Part shown: piece after piece, positions 1-6,653 of the stretch | How positions within the stretch are numbered: position 1 is the stretch's first letter | How the letters are laid out: each line of letters opens with the position of its first letter | Source: Pseudomonadota bacterium | Lineage (GTDB): Bacteria > Pseudomonadota > Gammaproteobacteria > Xanthomonadales > Xanthomonadaceae | NCBI GenBank assembly: GCA_023392975.1 | Contig: JAEWNA010000014.1 | Span: 1-8,359, forward strand | Reading direction: 5' to 3' | Length of the DNA stretch: 8,359 nucleotides | Notes under the pieces: model-generated | What the model saw: only the letters and a program-made list of their open reading frames with translations | Databases searched by the model: none | Told to the model about the DNA's origin: nothing | Position numbers and translations under genes: made by a program

Positions 1-1
1 G

Positions 2-625
2 GGCGAGGCCAACGCCCGCTACTTCCGCACCGACGTCACCGACGAAGCCGGCGTCGTCGCCAACGTCGCCGCGGCGAAGGACTTCCTCGGCGGCCTCAAC
101 GCGGCGATCAACTGCGCCGGCATCCTCGGCGCCGGCCGCGTGCTGGGCAAGGAAGGCCCGATGCCGCTGTCGCAGTTCCAGACCACGGTGCTGGTGAACC
201 TCGTCGGCAGCTTCAACGTCGCCAAGGCCGCCGCACAGCTGATGCAGGCCAACGATGCCAACGCCGACGGCGAGCGCGGCGTGATCGTCAACACCGCGTC
301 GGTCGCGGCCTACGAAGGCCAGATCGGCCAGGCCGCGTACTCGGCGTCGAAGGGAGGCGTGGTCGGCATGACCCTGCCGATGGCGCGCGAACTCGCCCGC
401 TTCGGCATCCGCGTGATGACCATCGCCCCCGGCATCTTCTGGACCCCGATGGTCGACGGCATGCCCGAGAGCGTGCAGCAGTCGCTGTCGGCGTCGATCC
501 CGTTCCCCTCGCGCCTGGGCAAGCCGGAGGAATTCGCCGACCTCGTCGCCTACATCCTCGGCAACGTCTACCTCAACGGCGAGACCATCCGCCTCGACGG
601 CGCCACGCGCCTCGCTCCGAAATGA
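2..625 (+). CDS. SDR-family 3-hydroxyacyl-CoA dehydrogenase, HSD10-like (5' partial)
   Basis: This is the C-terminal 207 residues of a short-chain dehydrogenase/reductase; the start lies before the window. HSD10-like proteins are about 250-255 residues, so the first ~45-50 (with the TGxxxGxG NAD-binding loop) are missing. Visible SDR marks, numbered from the first visible residue, are NCAG at 37-40, the structural Asn at 66 (VNLVGSFNVAK), catalytic Ser100 (NTASVAAYEG), and Tyr113 and Lys117 in YSASK. The Ser-to-Tyr spacing of 13 matches the family. The C-terminus (LNGETIRLDGATRLAPK) closely resembles type-2 3-hydroxyacyl-CoA dehydrogenases, which oxidise 3-hydroxyacyl-CoA or 2-methyl-3-hydroxybutyryl-CoA with NAD+ in fatty-acid or isoleucine breakdown. 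That specificity is inferred from family resemblance; another SDR role is possible. The protein should be cytosolic. The gene lies 145 bp upstream of efpL on the same strand, with a REP-like repeat cluster between them. No poly-T terminator is seen after the stop. Confidence 0.88.
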   Translation, partial: GEANARYFRTDVTDEAGVVANVAAAKDFLGGLNAAINCAGILGAGRVLGKEGPMPLSQFQTTVLVNLVGSFNVAKAAAQLMQANDANADGERGVIVNTASVAAYEGQIGQAAYSASKGGVVGMTLPMARELARFGIRVMTIAPGIFWTPMVDGMPESVQQSLSASIPFPSRLGKPEEFADLVAYILGNVYLNGETIRLDGATRLAPK

Positions 626-635
626 TCCGGCATGC

Positions 636-754
636 GTAGGGCGGGCCCGGGCCCGCCCTCACGACACATCCGGTCGCTCCGGACAACCCAACGAAACCAC
701 CCCGATCATCGCGACCTTCGACCGAACGGTCGCGATGGTGGGCCAAGGCCCACC
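636..754. repeat. REP/SMAG-like palindromic repeat cluster
   Basis: The spacer between the dehydrogenase and efpL is almost entirely inverted repeats. The first unit has a GTAG head (636-639) running into a perfect 22-bp palindrome at 638-659, built from GGGCGGGCCC and its complement. A short hairpin follows at 669-683 (TCCGG/CCGGA, 5-nt loop). Next is a 10-bp perfect inverted repeat, CATCGCGACC at 707-716 and GGTCGCGATG at 728-737. The last is GGTGGGCC-aa-GGCCCACC at 737-754, which on the minus strand is headed GCAGG. A GTAG-type head before a GC-rich palindrome is the known hallmark of REP elements (SMAG in Stenotrophomonas) mobilised by RAYT transposases. The two outer units may form an inverted REP pair. 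Assignment to that family is inference; the palindromes are seen directly. None has a T-tract, so an intrinsic terminator is unlikely. Confidence 0.65.
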
Positions 755-770
755 CTGCAGAGAAACCCAC

Positions 771-1337
771 ATGAAGGCTTACGACATCAAGAAGGGCAAC
801 GTCGTCGAATACAACGGCAGCGCCTACCAGATCCGCGACATCGAACGCAGCTCGCCGCAGGGCCGCGGCGGCAACGTGAAGTACCGCTTCACCATGTACA
901 GCGTGCCCGGCGGCAACAAGCTGGACATCAGCGTCGGCGGCGACGACGACCTCAAGGAAGTCGATCTCGCCCGCCGCCAGGCCACGTTCTCGTACAAGGA
1001 CGGCGACGCATTCGTGTTCATGGACGACGAGGACTTCACGCCGTACACGCTCGACGCCGATGTCGTCGGCGACGGCGCCGGCTACATCACCGACGGCCTG
1101 ACCGGCTGCTACGTGCAGGTGATCGACGACGCGCCGGTCGGCCTGCAGCTGCCGCAGAGCGTGGCGCTGGAAGTGGTCGAGACGCCGCCGGAACTCAAGG
1201 GCGGCACCGCCACCAAGCGCCCGAAGCCGGCGAAGCTCAACACCGGCATCGAGATCCAGGTGCCGGAATACATCGCCAACGGCGAGAAGGTGTGGGTGAA
1301 CACCACGACCGGCGAGTTCGGCGGTCGCGCGGAGTGA
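771..1337 (+). CDS. efpL: Elongation factor P-like protein EfpL (YeiP)
   Basis: This 188-residue protein matches the EF-P/YeiP family in length and pattern throughout. Such proteins bind near the ribosomal E site and stimulate peptide-bond formation on stalled ribosomes, at polyproline and, for EfpL, some other motifs. The N-terminal KOW-like domain (about 1-62) opens with YDIKKGNVVEYNGSAYQI. Its loop tip, SSPQGRGG at 27-34, has Arg32 where canonical EF-P carries a lysine modified by EpmA or an arginine rhamnosylated by EarP. This fits E. coli EfpL (SPTARG, Arg33), which works without modification. OB domain II includes FVFMDDEDFTPYTL (81-94). Domain III ends in IQVPEYIANGEKVWVNTTTG and GGRAE, as in the family. 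The start at 771 gives the family N-terminus; an in-frame ATG at 735 sits inside a repeat hairpin and would add 12 non-conserved residues. Ribosome-binding sequence is weak (AGAGAAA about 6-12 nt upstream). The terminator follows 46 bp after the stop. Confidence 0.93.
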   Translation: MKAYDIKKGNVVEYNGSAYQIRDIERSSPQGRGGNVKYRFTMYSVPGGNKLDISVGGDDDLKEVDLARRQATFSYKDGDAFVFMDDEDFTPYTLDADVVGDGAGYITDGLTGCYVQVIDDAPVGLQLPQSVALEVVETPPELKGGTATKRPKPAKLNTGIEIQVPEYIANGEKVWVNTTTGEFGGRAE

Positions 1338-1383
1338 GTCCCCGCGTCGGCATCCGTTCCGGCGCCATGCACGATGACGGACG

Positions 1384-1418
1384 AAAAAAACCGGCCGCTC
1401 TGCAGCGGCCGGTTTTTT
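1384..1418. terminator. Bidirectional intrinsic terminator between efpL and the NRPS gene
   Basis: A 9-bp GC stem (CCGGCCGCT at 1391-1399, AGCGGCCGG at 1404-1412) with a CTGC loop is flanked by seven A on the left and six T on the right, so the A/T arms extend the stem. Read on the plus strand the T-tract ends efpL transcripts. Read on the minus strand the A-tract becomes a U-tract that ends NRPS transcripts. It lies 46 bp after the efpL stop and 36 bp after the NRPS stop, so it serves both converging genes. Confidence 0.93.
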
Positions 1419-1454
1419 CTTGCACGGCGCTGATGCGCCGGGACCCGGACACCC

Positions 1455-4400
1455 TCAGTGCGCGGTTTCCGCGGCCTCGCCGACCGTGCGTCGGCTCGAC
1501 ATCTCGGCCAGCGCGCCCGCGATCGTCGTGACCGCGGCACCGTGCAGGATCGAGTGGTGGTCCGCATCGACGTCATGCAGCGTCGGCGCCGCGCCGGCGA
1601 CCGCACGCCAGCCGTAGTCGCCGGGCCAGGCGTCGGAGGTCGGCATCGACCGGGTCGCGCGGAACAGATGCCATTCGATCGGGCCCGGCAGCGGCTTCGG
1701 GCGGTACCGGCGATAGGCCTCGCGGTTCGCGCGGAACACGGTCGTCAGCGCCTCATAGCGGTCGCGGTCGACCGGGATGCCCAGCCGTTCCAGTTGCACG
1801 AGCACGTCGTCCACGGGCATCGCGCGCAACGCATCGGCGGACAGGTCGAAACGGCGACCATTCTGTTCGGCGAGCTCCGCGCAGAGCCGGCGCATGTCCT
1901 CGGCCTCGTCGCCGGCACCGGCGTCGGCCGCGAACAGCACCTCCGGCGTCGCCGCGTCCAGCAATGCCAGGTAGTCGACCCGCTCGCCCTGCGCGAGCAG
2001 CAAGCGCGCCATCTCGTAGGCGACCACGCCCCCGTAGGAATGCCCGACCAGGCGATACGGCCCCTGCGGCTGGAGCGCGCGGATCGCGGCCAGGTTGGCC
2101 TGCGCGGTGGCCTCCACGCTGTCCGGCGGCGGTGTCGATCCGTCGAGGCCGATCGCTTCCACGGCATGGAATGGCTGTCCGGGACCGAGCGCACGGCTCA
2201 GCTCGCGATAGGACAGCACGTTGCCGCCGACGCCCGGCAGAGCGAACACCGCCGGCCCCGTGCCGCGCGGCTGGATCGCGACCACCGGGCCCGCGGCAGC
2301 CGCCCGCGCATCGCCGGCGGCGATCCGCCCGATGGTCTCCGCCAGCTGCGCGATCGTCACCTGCTCGAACAGCGCGCGCACCGGCAGTTCGACGCCGAAC
2401 GCCGAGCGGATCCGGTACAGCAGTTGGGTCGCGAGCAGCGAATTGCCGCCGAGCTCGAAGAAATTGTCGTCGACGCCGATCTTCGCCTGCTCCAGCACGA
2501 AGCCCTTTTCCTTGAAGACGTAGGCCCAGATCTCGGCGAGGCGACGCTCCGTCTCGCTGCGCGGCGCCACGTATTCGCGGCTCGACTCCAGCCCGACCTC
2601 GATCTTCGACAGCGCGCGTCGATCGGCCTTGCCGTTGGAGGTGACCGGCATCGCGGGCATGGCGACGAAGGCGGCCGGGATCATGTATTCCGGCAGCGTC
2701 TCCAGCAGGTGCGCGCGCAATTCGCCGTGCGCCAGCGCAACCACGTCGCCCTCGCGCGAGCCGACCGCGCGGTAGAACGCGATCAGCTGCTTGTAGCCGT
2801 CGGGGCCGCGCGCGATCACCACGCTCTCGCTGATCGCCGGATGGCGATTCAGGTGCGCCTCGATCTCGCCGGTCTCGATGCGGACGCCACCGATCTTCAC
2901 CTGGTCGTCGATCCGTCCGAGGTACTGGATGTTGCCGTCGTCCAGCCAGCGCGCGAGATCGCCGGTCCGATACATGCGCGCGCCGGGCTCGAACGGATTG
3001 TCGATGAAGCGCTCGCGGGTCAGCTCGGGCCGGTTGAGGTAACCGCGGGCGAGGTTGTCGCCGGCGATGTGCAACTCGCCGGGCACGCCGACGGGCTGCG
3101 GGTTGTTGTGCGCGTCGACGATGTAGATGCGGGTGTTGTCGATGGGCGCGCCGATCGGCACGAACGGGTACTCGATCTTCGTGCAGTCGTAGAAGGTGAC
3201 GTCGATCGCCGCCTCGGTCGGGCCATACAGGTTGTGCAGGGCGGCGTTCGGGAACGCCTTGCGGTAGCGGTCCACCGAATGCCGGTCGAGCGCCTCGCCG
3301 CTGCAGAACACGAAACGCACGCTGTCGCAGGGTTCGCGGTTGTTGTCGAGGAAGGTATGCAGCATCGACGGCACGAAGTGCAGCGTGGTCACGCCGACGC
3401 CGCGGATCAGCGACTCCATGTATTGCGCGTCGGAATGGCCGTTCGGCACCGCGAAGGCGAGCGCCGCGCCGACCATCGGCGGCCACACGAACTCCCACAC
3501 CGACACGTCGAAGCAATACGGCGTCTTCTGCACCACGATGTCGCGGTGGTCCATCGGGTAGGCCTTCTGCATCCAGTGCACGCGGTTGACCAGCGCGCGA
3601 TGCTCGACCAGGACGCCCTTGGGCTTGCCGGTGGACCCCGAGGTGAAGATCACGTAGGCGACGTTGGTCGGGCCGACGTCCTCGGCCACGACCCGGCCCT
3701 GCGCGGCCAGCATCGCCGCCTCGCGCAGGATCGCGTCCCAGTCGGCGTCGAGCGCGATCACGCGCACGCCCTCGCCGGCCAGCGCCGCGACCCGGTCGCG
3801 GTGCTTCGCCTGGGTGAGCAGCACGGTCGCGTTCGAGTCCTCGAGCATCCAGGCGACGCGGTCGTCCGGATAATCCGGATCGATCGGCATGTAGGCGCCG
3901 CCGGCGCGCAGGATGCCGGTGATGCCGGTCATCATCTCCACCGAGCGCTCGACGCAGAGCGCGACGATGGTGTCCGGGCGGACGCCGTGCGCCTGCAGGA
4001 CCAGGGCCAGGGCATGGGTCGCCTCGCCCAGTTCGCGATAGGACACGGTCCGGCCTTCGAACAGCACCGCCGGGCGATCGGGCATGGCGGCGACGTTGTC
4101 GAGGAAGAACGCATGGATGCAGCGATCGCGCGGGTACTCCGCCGGCGTGTCGTTCCACGCCTGCAGCACCCGGCGGCGATCCTCCTCGGTGGCGATCGGG
4201 TAGGCCATGACCGGACGATCGGGATCGCGCCCGATCCCGTCGAGCAGCACCCGGAAATGCGCCATCAGCGCGCGGATGGTGTCATTGGGGTAGAGGTTCG
4301 GGTCGCTCTGCAGGTGGATGCGGAAGCTGCCTTCCTCCGGGAACACCTCGAACGCGATGTCGAAATCGCCTTCGGCCTTCTGCCGGAAGCCCTCGAACGG

Positions 4401-5696
4401 GGCAAGGCCGAACTCCCGTCGCAGGGCCACGAAGGACGGATCGGACAGGTTGCCGAATTCCTGGTAGGCGTAGTAGATGCGGAAATCCTGCGCATCGCTG
4501 CCTTTCTGCCGGTGCATCATCAGCGGGAACGGATAACCGCCGTGGAACAGCGCGTCGATCATCCGGCCCTGCATCTGCTGCATCAACCCGGCGGCGGTGA
4601 GCGGCTGCTCGAAGTTCGCCCGCAGCGGCACGATGTTGAAGAAGTAGCCGATCTCGTCGCGGAAGCGCTCCTCCGGCCGGACCACGACCGGCATCACCGC
4701 GACGATGTCCTTCTGGCCGGAATACTTGTGCAGCAGCATCTGGAACACGGCGAGGAAGAACGCCGATGGCAGCAACGATTTCTCGGCGCAATAGGCGCGG
4801 ATCCGGCGCGCCACCGCGTCCGGCAGCGTGTCGACCACGATCTCCGGTTCGTAGCCCGGCGGCAGCGGGCGCGGCGCGTCCGGCAACAGCCGGAAACCGG
4901 ACAGATCGCCCTGCAACTGCGCCTTCCAGTAATCGGCGTGCTTGCGTCCGTCCGCGGAGTCGAGCATCGCCCGCTCCCACGCAACGAACGCCTCGTAGCC
5001 GCACGCGGTGGCAGGCGCCGGGGCCGGACGCCCCGCCGCGGCATCGCGGTACGCATCGAACAGCGCGCGCAGCAGCACGCCGCTGGAAAAACCGTCCGAC
5101 ACGATGTGATGGACCAGCACGAACAGGCCGACGCGGCCGCCGCCCCAGGTGAACAGGGTAATCCGGCACAGCGGGCCGGCCTGCAGGTCGAAGGGTTCGA
5201 GCACGCGCGCCTGGAAATGTGCGACCACGTCCTCGCTGTGTTCCAGCGGCAGCGCTTCCTCGCGCAGGGCCGCGCGGCAGGCCGGGTCGATGCGGTGCAC
5301 GGGAACGCCTTCGCGTTCGACGATCCTCGCCATGAGGATCGGATGGCGGTCCAGCAGGCGGTTCCAGGCGTCGGCGAGCACGCCGCGGTCGATGTCGGCG
5401 CGGACCTCGACGCAGATCGGCACCGCATGGCTTCGCAGTGGATTGAGCTGCTGCAGGAGGTAGTGGGTGCTCTCCCCGACGGACAGCGGGAACTCCGCGA
5501 TCGCCCCCACAGCGCCCTGCGCATCCGCCTCTTCGGCGAGCACGCGCAACAGTTCGGGCTTGCAACGCGCGATGGCATCGGCCAGTTCGGGGGTCAGGGC
5601 CCCCTTCGGCGCATAGCAGTTCAATTTGCCGTCTTCGACGACCAGCTTGACGTCCAGACCGGCGAGTTCGCTCAGGAGCCGCCTCACAACTTCCAT
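1455..5696 (-). CDS. Single-module NRPS: TubC docking-C-A(Ser)-PCP-TE
   Basis: This 1413-residue peptide synthetase should activate an amino acid, condense it with an upstream acyl or aminoacyl thioester and release the product. Domains in order: TubC_N-like docking (about 1-55, CYAPKGALTPEL); condensation (about 66-500) with HHIVSDG at 196-202 (catalytic His197) and YFFNIVPLR at 351-359; adenylation (about 525-1030) with FTSGSTGKPKG (684-694), NLYGPTEAA (822-830), YRTGDLARW (909-917), GRIDDQVKIGGVRIE (927-941) and NGKADRRAL (1021-1029); carrier with GGNSL, pantetheine Ser1086; thioesterase (about 1146-1400) with GHSYGG, Ser1220, Asp1247 and His1380. PheA-aligned pocket residues read DVWHFSLIDK, the serine code of EntF-like modules. 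Domain order equals EntF plus a docking domain, but no siderophore genes are present. Start 5696 is chosen because GGAG lies 6 nt upstream and the docking domain begins there; a 45-residue longer frame has no family features. Product unknown. Confidence 0.93.
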   Translation of the reverse strand: MEVVRRLLSELAGLDVKLVVEDGKLNCYAPKGALTPELADAIARCKPELLRVLAEEADAQGAVGAIAEFPLSVGESTHYLLQQLNPLRSHAVPICVEVRADIDRGVLADAWNRLLDRHPILMARIVEREGVPVHRIDPACRAALREEALPLEHSEDVVAHFQARVLEPFDLQAGPLCRITLFTWGGGRVGLFVLVHHIVSDGFSSGVLLRALFDAYRDAAAGRPAPAPATACGYEAFVAWERAMLDSADGRKHADYWKAQLQGDLSGFRLLPDAPRPLPPGYEPEIVVDTLPDAVARRIRAYCAEKSLLPSAFFLAVFQMLLHKYSGQKDIVAVMPVVVRPEERFRDEIGYFFNIVPLRANFEQPLTAAGLMQQMQGRMIDALFHGGYPFPLMMHRQKGSDAQDFRIYYAYQEFGNLSDPSFVALRREFGLAPFEGFRQKAEGDFDIAFEVFPEEGSFRIHLQSDPNLYPNDTIRALMAHFRVLLDGIGRDPDRPVMAYPIATEEDRRRVLQAWNDTPAEYPRDRCIHAFFLDNVAAMPDRPAVLFEGRTVSYRELGEATHALALVLQAHGVRPDTIVALCVERSVEMMTGITGILRAGGAYMPIDPDYPDDRVAWMLEDSNATVLLTQAKHRDRVAALAGEGVRVIALDADWDAILREAAMLAAQGRVVAEDVGPTNVAYVIFTSGSTGKPKGVLVEHRALVNRVHWMQKAYPMDHRDIVVQKTPYCFDVSVWEFVWPPMVGAALAFAVPNGHSDAQYMESLIRGVGVTTLHFVPSMLHTFLDNNREPCDSVRFVFCSGEALDRHSVDRYRKAFPNAALHNLYGPTEAAIDVTFYDCTKIEYPFVPIGAPIDNTRIYIVDAHNNPQPVGVPGELHIAGDNLARGYLNRPELTRERFIDNPFEPGARMYRTGDLARWLDDGNIQYLGRIDDQVKIGGVRIETGEIEAHLNRHPAISESVVIARGPDGYKQLIAFYRAVGSREGDVVALAHGELRAHLLETLPEYMIPAAFVAMPAMPVTSNGKADRRALSKIEVGLESSREYVAPRSETERRLAEIWAYVFKEKGFVLEQAKIGVDDNFFELGGNSLLATQLLYRIRSAFGVELPVRALFEQVTIAQLAETIGRIAAGDARAAAAGPVVAIQPRGTGPAVFALPGVGGNVLSYRELSRALGPGQPFHAVEAIGLDGSTPPPDSVEATAQANLAAIRALQPQGPYRLVGHSYGGVVAYEMARLLLAQGERVDYLALLDAATPEVLFAADAGAGDEAEDMRRLCAELAEQNGRRFDLSADALRAMPVDDVLVQLERLGIPVDRDRYEALTTVFRANREAYRRYRPKPLPGPIEWHLFRATRSMPTSDAWPGDYGWRAVAGAAPTLHDVDADHHSILHGAAVTTIAGALAEMSSRRTVGEAAETAH

Positions 5697-6021
5697 TCCA
5701 CACTCCGTATGTTTCTGCAGAATCAATTTCCGGCGACCGGACCGGCACGGCTCCCGTCCTCGACCGCTTTCGATGCAGGATTTCGAAGACCGGCGACCAT
5801 GGCGCATGCGCGTGGAACCGGACACATGCATCGGCCGCGCAGCGTCATCCGCATGCGGCGTATTTTCGCTCCCGGATCATACCCATTTCCCCTGACAGAC
5901 GCGGAACACCGCCCGCGACGACAGCCCGAAAGCGCATGAGAATCGTCTGCGCCGATCGTTCAACGGCGCCACGCACCGGAAGGACCACACACGGTTCGCT
6001 CGGGTTCCCTGCGGGTGACCG
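5697..6021. other. Gene-free 325-bp NRPS leader region
   Basis: No credible gene is seen here between the Nudix stop and the NRPS start. It holds two 10-bp perfect palindromes sharing a GCATGC core (5802-5811 GCGCATGCGC, 5849-5858 CCGCATGCGG) with ATGCAT (5826-5831) between them. It also has a hairpin at 5949-5969 (GCGCCG/CGGCGC, 9-nt loop) and GGTGAC-C-GTCACC at 6014-6026 overlapping the Nudix stop. None has a T-run like a strong terminator, so Nudix transcripts may read on. A minus-strand TATGAT (5876-5881) could be a -10 element about 180 bp before the NRPS start, but no matching -35 is visible at normal spacing. Promoter assignment stays weak. Confidence 0.5.
5703..5706 (-). promoter_or_regulatory. 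Ribosome binding site of the NRPS gene
   Basis: On the minus strand GGAG is followed by 6 nt (TGTGGA) and then ATG at 5696. This supports starting the NRPS at MEVVRRLLSE rather than at the upstream in-frame ATG at 5831, which lies in sequence without protein-family character. Confidence 0.75.
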
Positions 6022-6600
6022 TCACCGGACGGACATGGACCGCCACTTGGAAGCCATGCGCAGGATCGAGGGGTCGAGACCCGCTTGATCGAACAGTTCG
6101 GCGATCGGCCGCCACGCCAGCGCATGCGACTCGTCGCTCACCGCGAACGCCTCGCTGCCGGTCGCCCGCACGACGTAGCGTGCGTCGTAGTGCCAGTGCC
6201 CGGGCACGTCGCCGCGTTCGGGGATCCAGTGCCGGTCGAGGTCGAACAGCGCCGGTTCGACCACCAGTTCCGTCAGGCCCGACTCCTCCTCCGCCTCCTT
6301 CAGCGCCACCGCCGCCAGGTCGCGATCGCCATCGGCATGGCCGCCGAGCTGCAGCCAGCGATCGAGCTTGCGGTGATGGGTCATCAGCAGGCGCTCACCG
6401 GCGCGATCGACCAGCCAGGCGGACGCAGTGAAGTGGCCGGCGAGCCGACCGCGGAGGAACGGGTCCCCGGGGTCGTCGAGCAGAGCGGCGAAGTCGGCGG
6501 CGACCTCCGCCTCCCCGGGCCAGCGGGTGGCGTAGGCCGCAAAGGCACGTCGCAGGCGGTCGGACATCGCGTTCGGATCGTTCATGGTGCATCGCATCAT
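6022..6600 (-). CDS. Nudix hydrolase
   Basis: This protein of up to 192 residues belongs to the Nudix superfamily, which hydrolyses nucleoside diphosphates linked to another moiety using Mg2+ or Mn2+. The Nudix box runs from Gly87 to Leu109 (GGHADGDRDLAAVAL, then KEAEEESGL). The metal-binding glutamates Glu102, Glu105 and Glu106 are present. Two consensus positions differ: Arg93 replaces the first Glu and Lys101 the Arg of REUxEExGU. The strand before the box, FTASAWLVDRAGERLLMTHH (57-76), fits the fold and a subgroup with the GGHxDGD pattern. Substrate cannot be told from sequence. The start is uncertain: ATGs at 6600, 6597, 6585 and 6567 are in frame with no clear Shine-Dalgarno, and the outermost is given as the limit. 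It is divergent from the permease and upstream of the NRPS on the same strand, 325 bp apart; no functional link to either is evident. Confidence 0.9.
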   Translation of the reverse strand: MMRCTMNDPNAMSDRLRRAFAAYATRWPGEAEVAADFAALLDDPGDPFLRGRLAGHFTASAWLVDRAGERLLMTHHRKLDRWLQLGGHADGDRDLAAVALKEAEEESGLTELVVEPALFDLDRHWIPERGDVPGHWHYDARYVVRATGSEAFAVSDESHALAWRPIAELFDQAGLDPSILRMASKWRSMSVR

Positions 6601-6653
6601 CGCGGGCCGGCATTATCGCCCGGCGCGGACCGAGTCGCCGCCAAGGCCTCCGC

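Noticed and set aside
735..770. An earlier efpL start at ATG 735
   Set aside because: It overlaps the inverted repeats and adds residues absent from EF-P family proteins; the family N-terminus starts at 771.
5697..5831. A 45-residue N-terminal extension of the NRPS from an upstream in-frame ATG at 5831
   Set aside because: The extension has no family resemblance, while the start at 5696 has GGAG at 6 nt and begins exactly at the docking domain.
1458..5939. A 1493-codon plus-strand open frame antisense to the NRPS gene
   Set aside because: Its translation is low-complexity, rich in Arg, His, Asp and Val, with no domain. It mirrors the NRPS codons, as expected on the opposite strand of GC-rich coding DNA.
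5937..5951. A possible Fur box (TGAGAAT-C-GTCTGCG) that would hint at siderophore regulation of the NRPS
   Set aside because: The left half fits 6 of 7 but the right half only about 2 of 7 of the 7-1-7 consensus, so it is no better than a chance half-site.
6014..6026. GGTGAC-C-GTCACC palindrome at the Nudix stop codon
   Set aside because: It is too short and lacks a T-run, so it is neither a terminator nor a supported operator.
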